This document shows, piece by piece, positions 24,279 through 32,278 of a stretch of 35,975 bases of DNA (position 1 is the first letter of the stretch; each line of letters begins with the position of its first letter). This DNA is from PNAI01 sp964575715 (GTDB taxonomy: Bacteria > Pseudomonadota > Alphaproteobacteria > Rhizobiales > Xanthobacteraceae): positions 1 to 35,975 of the forward strand of contig CAZNSG010000210.1 in NCBI GenBank assembly GCA_964575715.1. Reading direction: 5' to 3'. A model generated the notes under the pieces. That model searched no databases. It was not told where the DNA came from and saw only the letters and a program-made list of their open reading frames with translations. Made by a program: the position numbers and the translations under genes.

Positions 24279-24471
24279 ATACCAACGGCGTTAAGTAATG
24301 ACCGTCATCCTGAGGTGCTCGGCGCGCAGCGCCGAGCCTCGAAGGATGTACGGCCACCAATCTCGGGTTTACCCGAGATTGGCATTTCAAGTGCGCAAGT
24401 CGGCTATAGCCGACTTGCGTTGCCGTCGCCCTTCGAGGCTCGCTTCGCTCGCACCTCAGGGTGACGGGGAT
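24279..24471. repeat. Composite palindromic repeat (copy B)
   Basis: Same plan as copy A: ATACCAACGGCG, then CGTCATCCTGAGGTG with an inner hairpin (CTCGGCGC..GCGCCGAG), then the perfect palindromes 24357-24382 (arms CCAATCTCGGG / CCCGAGATTGG) and 24394-24419 (arms CGCAAGTCGGC / GCCGACTTGCG), then CACCTCAGGGTGACG. Versus copy A, the first palindrome has changed G to A in one arm and C to T at the paired position in the other, keeping full complementarity. Its right end overlaps the last codons of the convergent amidohydrolase gene. Confidence 0.9.
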
Positions 24472-25472
24472 AGTGAGTCATCCGTTCTCGCCGTAGGTAT
24501 AATTCGAAAAACCTTGGCGGCGGTGCCGCCGTTGATCGATGCGATCTGACCGGCATTTAGGCCGGCGGCCGAAATAATTTTCATGGGCTCGTCGTCGCCA
24601 ATGGGAAACGGCATGTCCGATCCCATCATCAGCCGTTCGGTACCCAGCATTTCGACGACGAAACGCAGCACGCGCGGATCGTGCAGGATGGTGTCGGTGT
24701 AAAGCAGCGCGAGGGCCTCGACGGGATCGGAGATGCCGGGGGTGATTTTGTGGTTCTTCTTGAGCCTGCCGATCACAAAGGGGAGCGCGGATGCGCCCAT
24801 TGGAACAACAATCTTGGCGTTCTTGTAGCGCGTAACATGCCCGCTATGTAAAAGCCGCGCGGTGGCGACAATGGCATCGCTGATGCGGCCGACGCCGTTG
24901 GCAAGTCCATAATCGTTCACGCGCGTATCGCCGGCGTCGAAGCTCGGATGGATGTGGATGGCCGCACCGGTATCGTCGGCTGCCTTCCAGAACGGATCGA
25001 GGTTTGGATCGTCAAGCACGCTGCCGATACCGCGCGGCAGAGTGGCGATCATCGCGCCGGGAAAACCGGCCGCAATTGCGTCCTTGAGCACGCTCGCGGC
25101 GCGGGCGCCGTCTTGCAGCGGCACGGTCGCGAGCGGCACGATCCGCCGCACGGATTTGGCCGCTGCCAATTGCGCCTCGTTGATCAGACGGCTCCAGGCC
25201 TCGCCTTCGGCAGGCGGTATTTCATAGCCAAAGATATCGACCCAGCAGCCGGCCACTTGGCGGTCGATGCCCTGCTTGTCCATCCATGCAAGCCGCGTGG
25301 AAATGTCACTCAATCCCTTGGCCACCGGCCGCGTCGGCTTGCCGCCCATGAAGGAGAACGACAGGTTGCCGCCGTCTTCGATGAGGCGGATGGAGGGAAA
25401 ACACGCGCGTTCCTTACGCATGACATCGAGCAATGTTTGCGGCATCAGATGGGCATGAGAATCGATGATCAT
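24456..25472 (-). CDS. Amidohydrolase_2 family protein, one metal-site His replaced
   Basis: 338 residues. The N-terminal DSHAHLMP gives His6/His8, and IHIHPSF gives His173/175; GSDMPFP supplies Asp286. The third His region, normally [IV]-x-x-H-G-G-G-x-x-P, reads IVVPMGASALPFVIGRL with Met225 where His belongs. Family members are metal-dependent hydrolases or decarboxylases of aromatic and heterocyclic acids (ACMSD, gamma-resorcylate decarboxylase). The ATG overlaps the stop of the Mo-hydroxylase large subunit (ATGA), so it is translated with it and should act on its product or substrate. The final eight residues (DDSLSPSP) are encoded inside palindromic repeat copy B. Confidence 0.92.
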   Translation of the reverse strand: MIIDSHAHLMPQTLLDVMRKERACFPSIRLIEDGGNLSFSFMGGKPTRPVAKGLSDISTRLAWMDKQGIDRQVAGCWVDIFGYEIPPAEGEAWSRLINEAQLAAAKSVRRIVPLATVPLQDGARAASVLKDAIAAGFPGAMIATLPRGIGSVLDDPNLDPFWKAADDTGAAIHIHPSFDAGDTRVNDYGLANGVGRISDAIVATARLLHSGHVTRYKNAKIVVPMGASALPFVIGRLKKNHKITPGISDPVEALALLYTDTILHDPRVLRFVVEMLGTERLMMGSDMPFPIGDDEPMKIISAAGLNAGQIASINGGTAAKVFRIIPTARTDDSLSPSP

Positions 25473-27877
25473 TTCGACGTCCTTGCGTTGCGGGCGGCCG
25501 CGATCATATCGCCAAGCGCTGCGACCTTGATGGGAAGGCTGTTGACGACGATGCCGAGCGGCTTCACCGCGTCGTTCACCGCGCTCGCGATCGCGGCCGG
25601 CGCGCCGAGATAACCGGATTCGCCCGATCCCTTCTGGCCAAAGACCGTGTGCGGGGACGGCGTCGAGTGGTGCACGATCTCCACCGGCGGAACTTCGTGC
25701 GCCGAGGGCAGGAGATAATCCATAAAACTCTGCGCGAGCAGCTGGCCGTCATCGCTATAGGCAAACTCCTCGTAGAGCGCGGCGCCGATGCCGTGCGCGA
25801 TGCCGCCCATGGTCATGCCGCGCACGATTTTTGGATTGATGACGGTACCGCAATCATGGCCGACATAATATTTTCTGATCTCGGGTTTGCCGAGATCGGG
25901 GTCGATGGCGATCAGCACGAGGTGAAACTCGAATGAGAAGCAGGGATACATCTGCACGCGGCCGTCGGGCGTCGGCAATTGGCCGCCGGTCGGCACCTGC
26001 ATCACGTGACTGACTGACAGACCCGGCCCGAAGCCTTCGGGCAGCAGGTGGAAATTGCGGTGCGCGATGGTCACAAGCTGCTGCCAGCTGCGGCGGTTCT
26101 GCGGCGCTGTGCGCTCGAACACATTGCCTTCGCTGTAGGCAAGGCGCTCGGCGGGCAATTTGAGATCATGCGCCGCGATGGCGATGAGCTTATCCTTCAA
26201 CTTCTGCGCCGCATGGAACGCCGCGCCGCCGAGCATGACCGCCATGCGGCTGCCGACCGGGCTGTTGCTCGGCATGGCGTTGAGCGAGTCCGGCCGCACC
26301 ACGCGAATGCGGTCGGGGTCGATCTCCAGCACCTCGCCGACCGCGGTGCCGACTAGCGTCTCGTGCCCCTGCCCCGATGACGTCGTGTGCACGGTCGCGG
26401 TGATGGTACCGGTGCCATCGATGCTCACGCGGCAAGATTCCATCCAGGTCGTCGTGCTGATTTTTGGATTGAGCAGCGGCTCGAAGGAGGAATTGCCGCC
26501 GTTGGGCTCAAGGCAGGCCGCGATGCCGATACCGGCCAGGAACCCCTGCCCGCGCAGCCGGTCGCGTTCGTCAAAGAGATTCCGGTTGCCGGCACGCGCG
26601 AGCACCTTGTCGATCACGGCGTGGTAGTCGCCGCTGTCGTAGGTGGTGCCGCTTGGAATGGTGTAGGGAAACTCCTCGTGCCGGATCAGATTGCGCCGTC
26701 GCACTTCGAGGCGATCGAGTCCAAGGCGATTTGCGACCTCGTCGATGGTGCGCTCGATTGCGTAATTCGTGGGTGATTGGCCAAAGCCGCGCACCGCTTC
26801 CTGCACGGTCTTGTTGGTAGTGACCGCGATGGCGCGATATTGCACGCTGGCAATGCGATAGGGCCCGACAATGGCGCCGATCGGCTTGCCGAGCTGGAAC
26901 GGCGCGCGCCCGGCATAGGCGCCGACGTTGTCGAGCGCGCGCATCTTCATGGAGCGGATCACGCCGGCATCGTCGAAAGCGACCTCCACGTCGAACAGCC
27001 GCTCGGGCCCATGGGCGTCGCCGCCGCGCATGTTCTCCAGCCGGTCCTCGACCAGCCGCACCGGGAAGCCGAGGCGGCGCGCGAGATAGCCCACGAGCGC
27101 GGCATGCTTGATGCCGCGCTTGACGCCGTAGCTGCCGCCGACATCCACATCGAAATGCACGCGCACCGACGTCATCGGCAGCTTGAGCACGGCGGAAAGC
27201 TGGTCGGGATATTTCGGCATCTGCACCGAAGCCCAAACGTCGAGAATTTCACGCCAAGGATCCCAGCTCGCGACCACGCCGAAGGTCTCCACCGGTACGG
27301 TCGAGCTGCGCCCCCACTTGACGCGATGGGCAAGGCGATGCGGGCTCGCGGCGAAATCCTGCTCCACCTCGCCCCAGACAAAGGTGCGGTCGAGCAGCAC
27401 GTTGCTGCCGTGATCGGCGTGCACCGCCGGACTGCCCGGCGCGAAGGCGGCTTCGCCATCGAGCACGAACGGCAAGCGTTCATAGTCCACGCGCACCAGT
27501 TCGGCGGCATCCTCGGCAAGCGCGCGGGTGTCGGCGACGACGGCAGCGACCCATTCGCCAGAGTAGCGCGCAACATCGACCGCCAGCGGGCGGCGCGGAA
27601 CGCGCGGCGTGTCGAGGCCGGCCGGCAGCGGCTCGGTCGCGGCGGCCAGCTCGCGGCCGTCGAGCACGCAATGCACGCCGGGCATGGCGAGCACTTCGGA
27701 TTTGTCGATTGCGAGGATGCGCGCGGCGGGATGGGGGCATGTCACGAGCGCGACATGGCGCATGCCGGGCAACACGATATCGGCAGCAAAGCGGCCCTTG
27801 CCGACAACAAAACGGCGATCCTCGCGCACCCGCCGGTCGGAGGAGACATAACGGAATTGTTTTTCGATCGCGCTCAT
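25469..27877 (-). CDS. Molybdenum hydroxylase large subunit (xanthine dehydrogenase / CoxL family)
   Basis: 802 residues from ATG 27877; a GTG at 27889 is an alternative, and neither has a clear ribosome site because a repeat abuts the start. It carries the molybdopterin-cytosine-dinucleotide cofactor. Recognisable parts: GKGRFAADIVLPGMRHVA near the N-terminus, GGSYGVKRG, QEAVRGFGQSPTNYAIE (Mo-site loop, xanthine dehydrogenase type AxRGFG rather than the CO-dehydrogenase AYRCSFR loop), GQGHETLV, and the catalytic Glu in GQKGSGESGYLGAP. So it is not a CO dehydrogenase; it should hydroxylate an aldehyde or N-heterocycle. It works with the FAD and 2Fe-2S subunits upstream and overlaps the amidohydrolase gene. 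Confidence 0.95.
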   Translation of the reverse strand: MSAIEKQFRYVSSDRRVREDRRFVVGKGRFAADIVLPGMRHVALVTCPHPAARILAIDKSEVLAMPGVHCVLDGRELAAATEPLPAGLDTPRVPRRPLAVDVARYSGEWVAAVVADTRALAEDAAELVRVDYERLPFVLDGEAAFAPGSPAVHADHGSNVLLDRTFVWGEVEQDFAASPHRLAHRVKWGRSSTVPVETFGVVASWDPWREILDVWASVQMPKYPDQLSAVLKLPMTSVRVHFDVDVGGSYGVKRGIKHAALVGYLARRLGFPVRLVEDRLENMRGGDAHGPERLFDVEVAFDDAGVIRSMKMRALDNVGAYAGRAPFQLGKPIGAIVGPYRIASVQYRAIAVTTNKTVQEAVRGFGQSPTNYAIERTIDEVANRLGLDRLEVRRRNLIRHEEFPYTIPSGTTYDSGDYHAVIDKVLARAGNRNLFDERDRLRGQGFLAGIGIAACLEPNGGNSSFEPLLNPKISTTTWMESCRVSIDGTGTITATVHTTSSGQGHETLVGTAVGEVLEIDPDRIRVVRPDSLNAMPSNSPVGSRMAVMLGGAAFHAAQKLKDKLIAIAAHDLKLPAERLAYSEGNVFERTAPQNRRSWQQLVTIAHRNFHLLPEGFGPGLSVSHVMQVPTGGQLPTPDGRVQMYPCFSFEFHLVLIAIDPDLGKPEIRKYYVGHDCGTVINPKIVRGMTMGGIAHGIGAALYEEFAYSDDGQLLAQSFMDYLLPSAHEVPPVEIVHHSTPSPHTVFGQKGSGESGYLGAPAAIASAVNDAVKPLGIVVNSLPIKVAALGDMIAAARNARTSK
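25877..25897. repeat. Palindrome of the GATCTCGG..CCGAGATC family inside a coding region
   Basis: Arms GATCTCGG and CCGAGATC with a 5-base loop lie in frame within the large subunit gene and encode DLGKPEI (residues 665-671 counted from the GTG). It differs from the intergenic palindromes by one missing base and one change in the loop. Either an element-derived sequence fixed in frame or a coincidence. Confidence 0.6.
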
Positions 27878-27892
27878 GATGGCACGCACTTA

Positions 27893-28117
27893 CATCCGTC
27901 ATCCTGAGGTGCCCGCCGTAGGCGGGCCTCGAAGGATGAACGGCCACCGATCTTGGGTTTACCCAAGATCGGCATATTAAGTACGCAAGTCGGGTAAACC
28001 CGACTTGCGATGCCGTCGCCCACCGATCTCGGGTTTACCCAAGATCGGAATTTCAATGCGCAAGTCGGCCAAGGCCGACTTGCGGTGGCTCGCTTCGCTC
28101 GCACCTCAGGGTGACGG
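27893..28117. repeat. Composite palindromic repeat with doubled core (copy C), inside an operon
   Basis: Outer arms CGTCATCCTGAGGTGC and GCACCTCAGGGTGACG. The inner pair of palindromes appears twice: 27947-27972 (arms CCGATCTTGGG / CCCAAGATCGG), 27984-28009 (CGCAAGTCGGG / CCCGACTTGCG), 28023-28048 (one mismatch) and 28059-28084 (CGCAAGTCGGC / GCCGACTTGCG). Arm changes relative to copies A and B are compensated. It fills the gap between the 2Fe-2S and large subunit genes. Confidence 0.9.
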
Positions 28118-28148
28118 AGCAATGAATGTACGCACCGCTTCATCATCA

Positions 28149-28634
28149 TCACTCCGCCGGATTGTTCTGGCCGCGCAAGCGCTCGGAGGCGAGCGCGATG
28201 GCTTCGACAATCTGGGCGTAACCAGTGCAGCGGCAGATGTTACCGGAAATGGCTTCGACAATGTCGTCGCGGGTCGGCGCGGGATTCTTGAGCAGCAGCG
28301 CGTGGGCGGCAAGGATCATCGCCGGTGTGCAATAACCGCACTGCATACCGTGGGTTTCGCAAAATGCGTCCTGCAGCGGGGAAAGTTCGCCTGGTCCCGG
28401 CGAGAGCCCTTCGATGGTCGTGATCGCATAGCCATCGGCCTGCACCGCGAACATCAAGCACGAGCGCACCGGCACGTCATCGAGCAGTACGGTGCAGGCG
28501 CCGCAAACGCCGTGCTCGCATCCGGCATGGGCGCCGGTCAGTCTCAGCAGATCGCGCAGGCAATCGAGCAGGCTCAAGCGCGGCTCGACATCGACCGCGC
28601 ATTGCTGCGCATTGACGGTAAGCTCAACGCGCAT
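28149..28634 (-). CDS. Molybdenum hydroxylase 2Fe-2S subunit (CoxS type)
   Basis: 161 residues from ATG 28634; GAGG lies four bases upstream and family homology starts here. The plant-type ferredoxin cluster ligands are Cys39, Cys44, Cys47 and Cys59 (GCEHGVCGACTVLL..SC). The C-terminal helical domain binds the second cluster through Cys99, Cys102, Cys134 and Cys136 (MQCGYCTPAM, GNICRCTGYAQIVEA). It passes electrons from the Mo site to FAD. The start overlaps the end of the FAD subunit gene by 11 bases. Confidence 0.96.
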   Translation of the reverse strand: MRVELTVNAQQCAVDVEPRLSLLDCLRDLLRLTGAHAGCEHGVCGACTVLLDDVPVRSCLMFAVQADGYAITTIEGLSPGPGELSPLQDAFCETHGMQCGYCTPAMILAAHALLLKNPAPTRDDIVEAISGNICRCTGYAQIVEAIALASERLRGQNNPAE

Positions 28635-29505
28635 GGGAGCCTCGGGCCGCCTGATCGGCTGTAATAATCGCGCGCACCGCGAGCGTTGCCGCCACGCGGC
28701 GGCGATATGCGGCGGACGCATGCAGATCGGACAGCGGTTCGATATCGGTCAACGCCGCCTCGACAGCCGCGCGCACGCTACTCTCCTCGACGCGTTTTCC
28801 CTCCAGCGCGCGCGCAACGCTCGCAAGCCGCAGCGGGAAAGCCGTCACCGCACCGATGCCGACCGCGAGCCGCCGGCAGATGCCGCCGTTGTCGAGCGCA
28901 ATCTGTGCGGCGGCCGACGCGAACGCGAAATCGCTCTTGCGCGCATTGATCTCATCAAAGCCAATGCCGATCCGCGCATCGCGCCAGACCGGGAAGCGCA
29001 CGGCAACGAGGCAGGCCGCCGGCGGCAAGGTTGTGACCATGGGGCCGATGAAGTATTCCGATGCCGGAATTTCGCGCGTCGCGGCGCCCTCGCGATAGAG
29101 CAATGTGGCGCCAAGCGTTACGGCGACCAGCGCGATTTCGGCCGCGGGATCGGCGTTGGCGAGCGAGCCGCCGATGGTGCCGCGCGCGCGTGTCGCGATG
29201 TGCCCGACATAGTGCATCACCTTGGCGAGCAGCGGCAACCTTAAGCGCACCAACGGATCGCTTTCGACCTCGCATTGCCGCGTCGTGGCGCCAATCGCGA
29301 TGCCATCGGCCTCTTCGCGCACGAAGGCGAGCCCCGGAACGCGGGCGATGTCGATCAGCCGCGTCGGCCGGGCAAGCCGCATGGCCATGAGCGGCACCAG
29401 CGTTTGCCCGCCGGCGATCAGGCGCGCGCCGTCGTCCGCGGCCAGCAGGGCGCAGGCTTCGTCGAGGTTGGCAGGCCGAACGTATTCGAACGGAGCGGGT
29501 TTCAT
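28624..29505 (-). CDS. Molybdenum hydroxylase FAD-binding subunit (CoxM type)
   Basis: 293 residues, normal for the medium subunit. FAD-binding motifs AGGQTLVPLMAMRLARP at ~31-47 and TRARGTIGGSLANADPAAE at ~104-122 are both intact, and the C-terminal domain follows. It reoxidises the iron-sulfur subunit. First gene of the M-S-L order, with an 11-base overlap to the next. The ATG 29505 is preceded directly by CGAGG, unusually close for a ribosome site. Confidence 0.95.
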   Translation of the reverse strand: MKPAPFEYVRPANLDEACALLAADDGARLIAGGQTLVPLMAMRLARPTRLIDIARVPGLAFVREEADGIAIGATTRQCEVESDPLVRLRLPLLAKVMHYVGHIATRARGTIGGSLANADPAAEIALVAVTLGATLLYREGAATREIPASEYFIGPMVTTLPPAACLVAVRFPVWRDARIGIGFDEINARKSDFAFASAAAQIALDNGGICRRLAVGIGAVTAFPLRLASVARALEGKRVEESSVRAAVEAALTDIEPLSDLHASAAYRRRVAATLAVRAIITADQAARGSHAR

Positions 29506-29600
29506 CCTCGTACTATTTCAAGCAGGTCCCGGCATTTCAACCGACGTTTGCTAGAGCCATATCGTTCTGGATGGAATCAGAGCCGGGCTCTAGCTTTTTG

Positions 29601-29682
29601 TTGAGCATGATCTTTTCCGAAAACCGGTTCCCACCCCCGGATCAAGTCCGGGGGCAGGCTTTTGCGGGATCATGCTCTAATC
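29601..29682. repeat. Extragenic palindromic repeat (TTGAGCATGATC type), short copy
   Basis: Ends TTGAGCATGATCTTTTCCG and GGGATCATGCTCTAATC with a central hairpin at 29634-29654 (arms CCCCCGGA / TCCGGGGG). It touches the stop codon of ccmH and may serve as its terminator. Just to its left, CTAGAGCC (~29551) and GGGCTCTAG (~29585) form another inverted repeat. Confidence 0.85.
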
Positions 29683-30142
29683 AACGATTGGCGAGTTCTT
29701 GAATTCGTCGTTCTTCGTCGGGTGAAAGTGGAATGGCATCGACCGTTGCCGACTGTCTGCGCCGCAACACCAGCACGAGACCCGCACCGCCCGCGATCAA
29801 CACCATGAGGGGCGCGAGCCACAAGAGTGCGTTTTGCCAGGACAGGCTCGGCTTGAGCAGCACGAATTCGCCGAAGCGAGCGGTGAGGAATTCGATCACC
29901 TGCACGTCGCTGTCGCCAGCTTGCAACCGCTCCCGCACCAATATGCGCAGGTCGCGCGCGAGCGGCGCATCCGAATCGTCGATCGATTGATTTTGGCAAA
30001 CCATGCAGCGCAGTCCGCGCGAGAGCGTCCGCGCGCGCGCTTCCAGCGCGGGATCGGAGAGAATTTCGTCGGGCTGCACGGCCAAGGCTGGAGTCGCGCC
30101 CGCGAGCGCGAGAAGAATGACAAGACAGCGCGCCCAATTCAT
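29681..30142 (-). CDS. ccmH: Cytochrome c maturation protein CcmH (CycL)
   Basis: 153 residues. A signal peptide (CLVILLALAGATPALA) leads to the periplasmic domain with the redox motif LRCMVCQNQS (Cys46 and Cys49), which keeps apocytochrome c haem-binding cysteines reduced. A membrane helix at ~104-125 (ALLWLAPLMVLIAGGAGL) anchors it, with a short cytoplasmic tail. It lacks the TPR extension found in enterobacterial CcmH, as expected for alphaproteobacteria where that part is CcmI. GGAG eight bases upstream supports ATG 30142; the gap to the ccmF stop is three bases. Confidence 0.95.
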   Translation of the reverse strand: MNWARCLVILLALAGATPALAVQPDEILSDPALEARARTLSRGLRCMVCQNQSIDDSDAPLARDLRILVRERLQAGDSDVQVIEFLTARFGEFVLLKPSLSWQNALLWLAPLMVLIAGGAGLVLVLRRRQSATVDAIPLSPDEERRIQELANR

Positions 30143-30145
30143 CGC

Positions 30146-32122
30146 TCACTCCGCCGGCTGGAGCGCCATTTTCGCCGGCCTCGGCGCACCGACGCGACGG
30201 CGGCGATCAGAGAGCGAGAACGCCCCACCCATGACCATGATCACCGGGCCGAGCCAGATCAACAAGACCAGCGGCTTGTGATAGACCCGCACCGCAATCG
30301 AGCCGTCAGGATTGGGCTCGCCGAGCGAGATATAGATTTGCGACAGGCCGCGATTCATCAGCGCGGCTTCGGTGGTCGAAGTGTTGCGCGCGGAGAAGAT
30401 GCGCTTGGAAGGCTCCATCGTACCGATGACCTGCGAAGCGCTGCGAACCGTGAAGTGTGCCGCAAGCTCGCGGTAGTTCGGCCCCTCGCTCGGCAACAGA
30501 TCATCGAAGGTGAGCGCGTATTGGCTCAACGCGACGGTTTCGCCCGGGCGCAGGGATGCGATTCGCTCCGTGCCCCAGTTCGACTCACAGACAATTCCAA
30601 GGAGCATGAGCCCGAGCCCGAAATGTGCCAGCGCGGTGCCGAAAAACGAACGCGGCAGTCCGCGCACGCGACCGAGCGCGGTCGCAAACGGCAGGCGCAG
30701 GAACCCGCTGCGTTCAAGCAGATCCGTCACGGCGCCGGCCATCACGAACACGGCCAGACCAATCGCGAACGGCGCCAGCACGGCATCCGCGCCCGCCAGC
30801 GCAAATGTCACCGCTATGCCGATGAGCGCTACGGCGGCGGCACCGATGAGGCGCTGCGCCACGCCCGCCAGATCGCCGCGCTTCCAGGCCAGGAGCGGGC
30901 CAAAGGGAACGGCCAGCAGGAGCGCCATGAACAACGGGCCAAAGGTCATATTGAAGAAGGGCGCTCCGACGGAAATCTTGGCGCCGGTCAAGACTTCAAG
31001 CGCGAGTGGATAGAGCGTGCCGATGAATACCGTGGCGCAGGCCGTGGTGAGGAAAAGATTGTTGAACACCAGCGCGCCCTCGCGCGAGATCGGCGCGAAT
31101 ATGCCGCCCTGCTTGAGCTCCGGAGCGCGCCAGGCATAGAGCGCGAGGCTGCCGCCGATGAACAGCACAAGGATCGCAAGGATGAACACGCCGCGCGTGG
31201 GGTCGGTGGCAAACGTATGCACCGAAGTTAGCACGCCCGAGCGTACCAGGAACGTGCCGATCAGCGAGAGCGAGAACGTCAGAATGGCGAGCAGCAGCGT
31301 CCATACTTTCAACGCCTCGCGTTTTTCCATCACCAGCGCGGAATGCAACAGCGCGGTACCCGACAGCCATGGTAGCAGCGAGGCGTTCTCGACCGGGTCC
31401 CAGAACCACCAGCCGCCCCAGCCGAGTTCGTAATAGGCCCAGTAGGAGCCCATCGCGATGCCCAAGGTGAGGAACATCCAGGCGGCAAGCGTCCATGGCC
31501 GCACCCAGCGCGCCCAGGCGGCATCGATGCGGCCTTCGATCAGGGCGGCGATGGCAAATGAGAACGAGATCGAGAACCCAACATAGCCGATGTAGAGCAG
31601 CGGCGGATGAATGGCGAGGCCGAGGTCCTGCAAGATCGGGTTGAGGTCGCGTCCCTCCAGAGGCGCTTCGGTCAAGCGCAGGAACGGATTGGAGGAGGCC
31701 AGGATGAACATATAGAACGCAGCCGCGATCCAGGACTGCACCGCCAGCACGTTTGCTCGCAGCGTAGCGGATATATTGCCGCCAAAGAGCGCGACCAGCG
31801 CGCCAAACAGCGCCAGGATCAGCACCCAGAGCAGCATCGAGCCTTCGTGGTTTCCCCATACGCTGGTGAAGCGGTAGATCAGCGGCTGGGCCGAGTGCGA
31901 GTTTTCCGCCACATTGGCAACCGAGAAATCGGATTGCACGTAGCAGGCCATGAGCGCCACAAAGGAGATGACAACGAAAATGAACTGGGCGAGCGCGGTC
32001 GATACGGCAACGCCCATCAATCCGCTGTCGCGCTTGCGCGCGCCATAGAGCGGCACCACGGACTGCACCAGCGCAAGGACCAGCGCCAATACAAGGGCAA
32101 AATGTCCAATCTCGGCGATCAT
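30146..32122 (-). CDS. ccmF: Cytochrome c haem lyase subunit CcmF (CycK)
   Basis: 658 residues, full length, a polytopic inner-membrane protein that joins haem from CcmE to apocytochrome c. The WWD haem-handling motif GWGGWWFWDPVENASLLPW is at ~234-252, flanked by the conserved His172 (AIHPPLLYIGY) and His260 (TALLHS). GMxxGSYWAYYE and VLTSVHTFATDPTRG follow the family pattern. It is paired with ccmH downstream. ccmE, ccmI and ccmG, usually adjacent in alphaproteobacteria, are not in this window; the gene upstream is an unrelated monooxygenase. Start ATG 32122 without a clear ribosome site. Confidence 0.96.
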   Translation of the reverse strand: MIAEIGHFALVLALVLALVQSVVPLYGARKRDSGLMGVAVSTALAQFIFVVISFVALMACYVQSDFSVANVAENSHSAQPLIYRFTSVWGNHEGSMLLWVLILALFGALVALFGGNISATLRANVLAVQSWIAAAFYMFILASSNPFLRLTEAPLEGRDLNPILQDLGLAIHPPLLYIGYVGFSISFSFAIAALIEGRIDAAWARWVRPWTLAAWMFLTLGIAMGSYWAYYELGWGGWWFWDPVENASLLPWLSGTALLHSALVMEKREALKVWTLLLAILTFSLSLIGTFLVRSGVLTSVHTFATDPTRGVFILAILVLFIGGSLALYAWRAPELKQGGIFAPISREGALVFNNLFLTTACATVFIGTLYPLALEVLTGAKISVGAPFFNMTFGPLFMALLLAVPFGPLLAWKRGDLAGVAQRLIGAAAVALIGIAVTFALAGADAVLAPFAIGLAVFVMAGAVTDLLERSGFLRLPFATALGRVRGLPRSFFGTALAHFGLGLMLLGIVCESNWGTERIASLRPGETVALSQYALTFDDLLPSEGPNYRELAAHFTVRSASQVIGTMEPSKRIFSARNTSTTEAALMNRGLSQIYISLGEPNPDGSIAVRVYHKPLVLLIWLGPVIMVMGGAFSLSDRRRRVGAPRPAKMALQPAE

Positions 32123-32278
32123 GTCAGGTTCAATCCGAACGGGCCTGAATGATCCCGCCTTCTGAGAACGGAAGCAACTTCCTCAGGCCTTAAGGTCTCA
32201 TCGCGCATCGTATATAGCAAGTCAGTCTCCATTAGGGCAGCAATGCTGGCGTGCGACGGCCGTTTCCCGCTAGCGCTG

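Noticed and set aside
25469..27877. CO dehydrogenase (CoxL form I)
   Set aside because: The active-site loop reads AVRGFGQ, not the AYRCSFR loop of true CO dehydrogenases.
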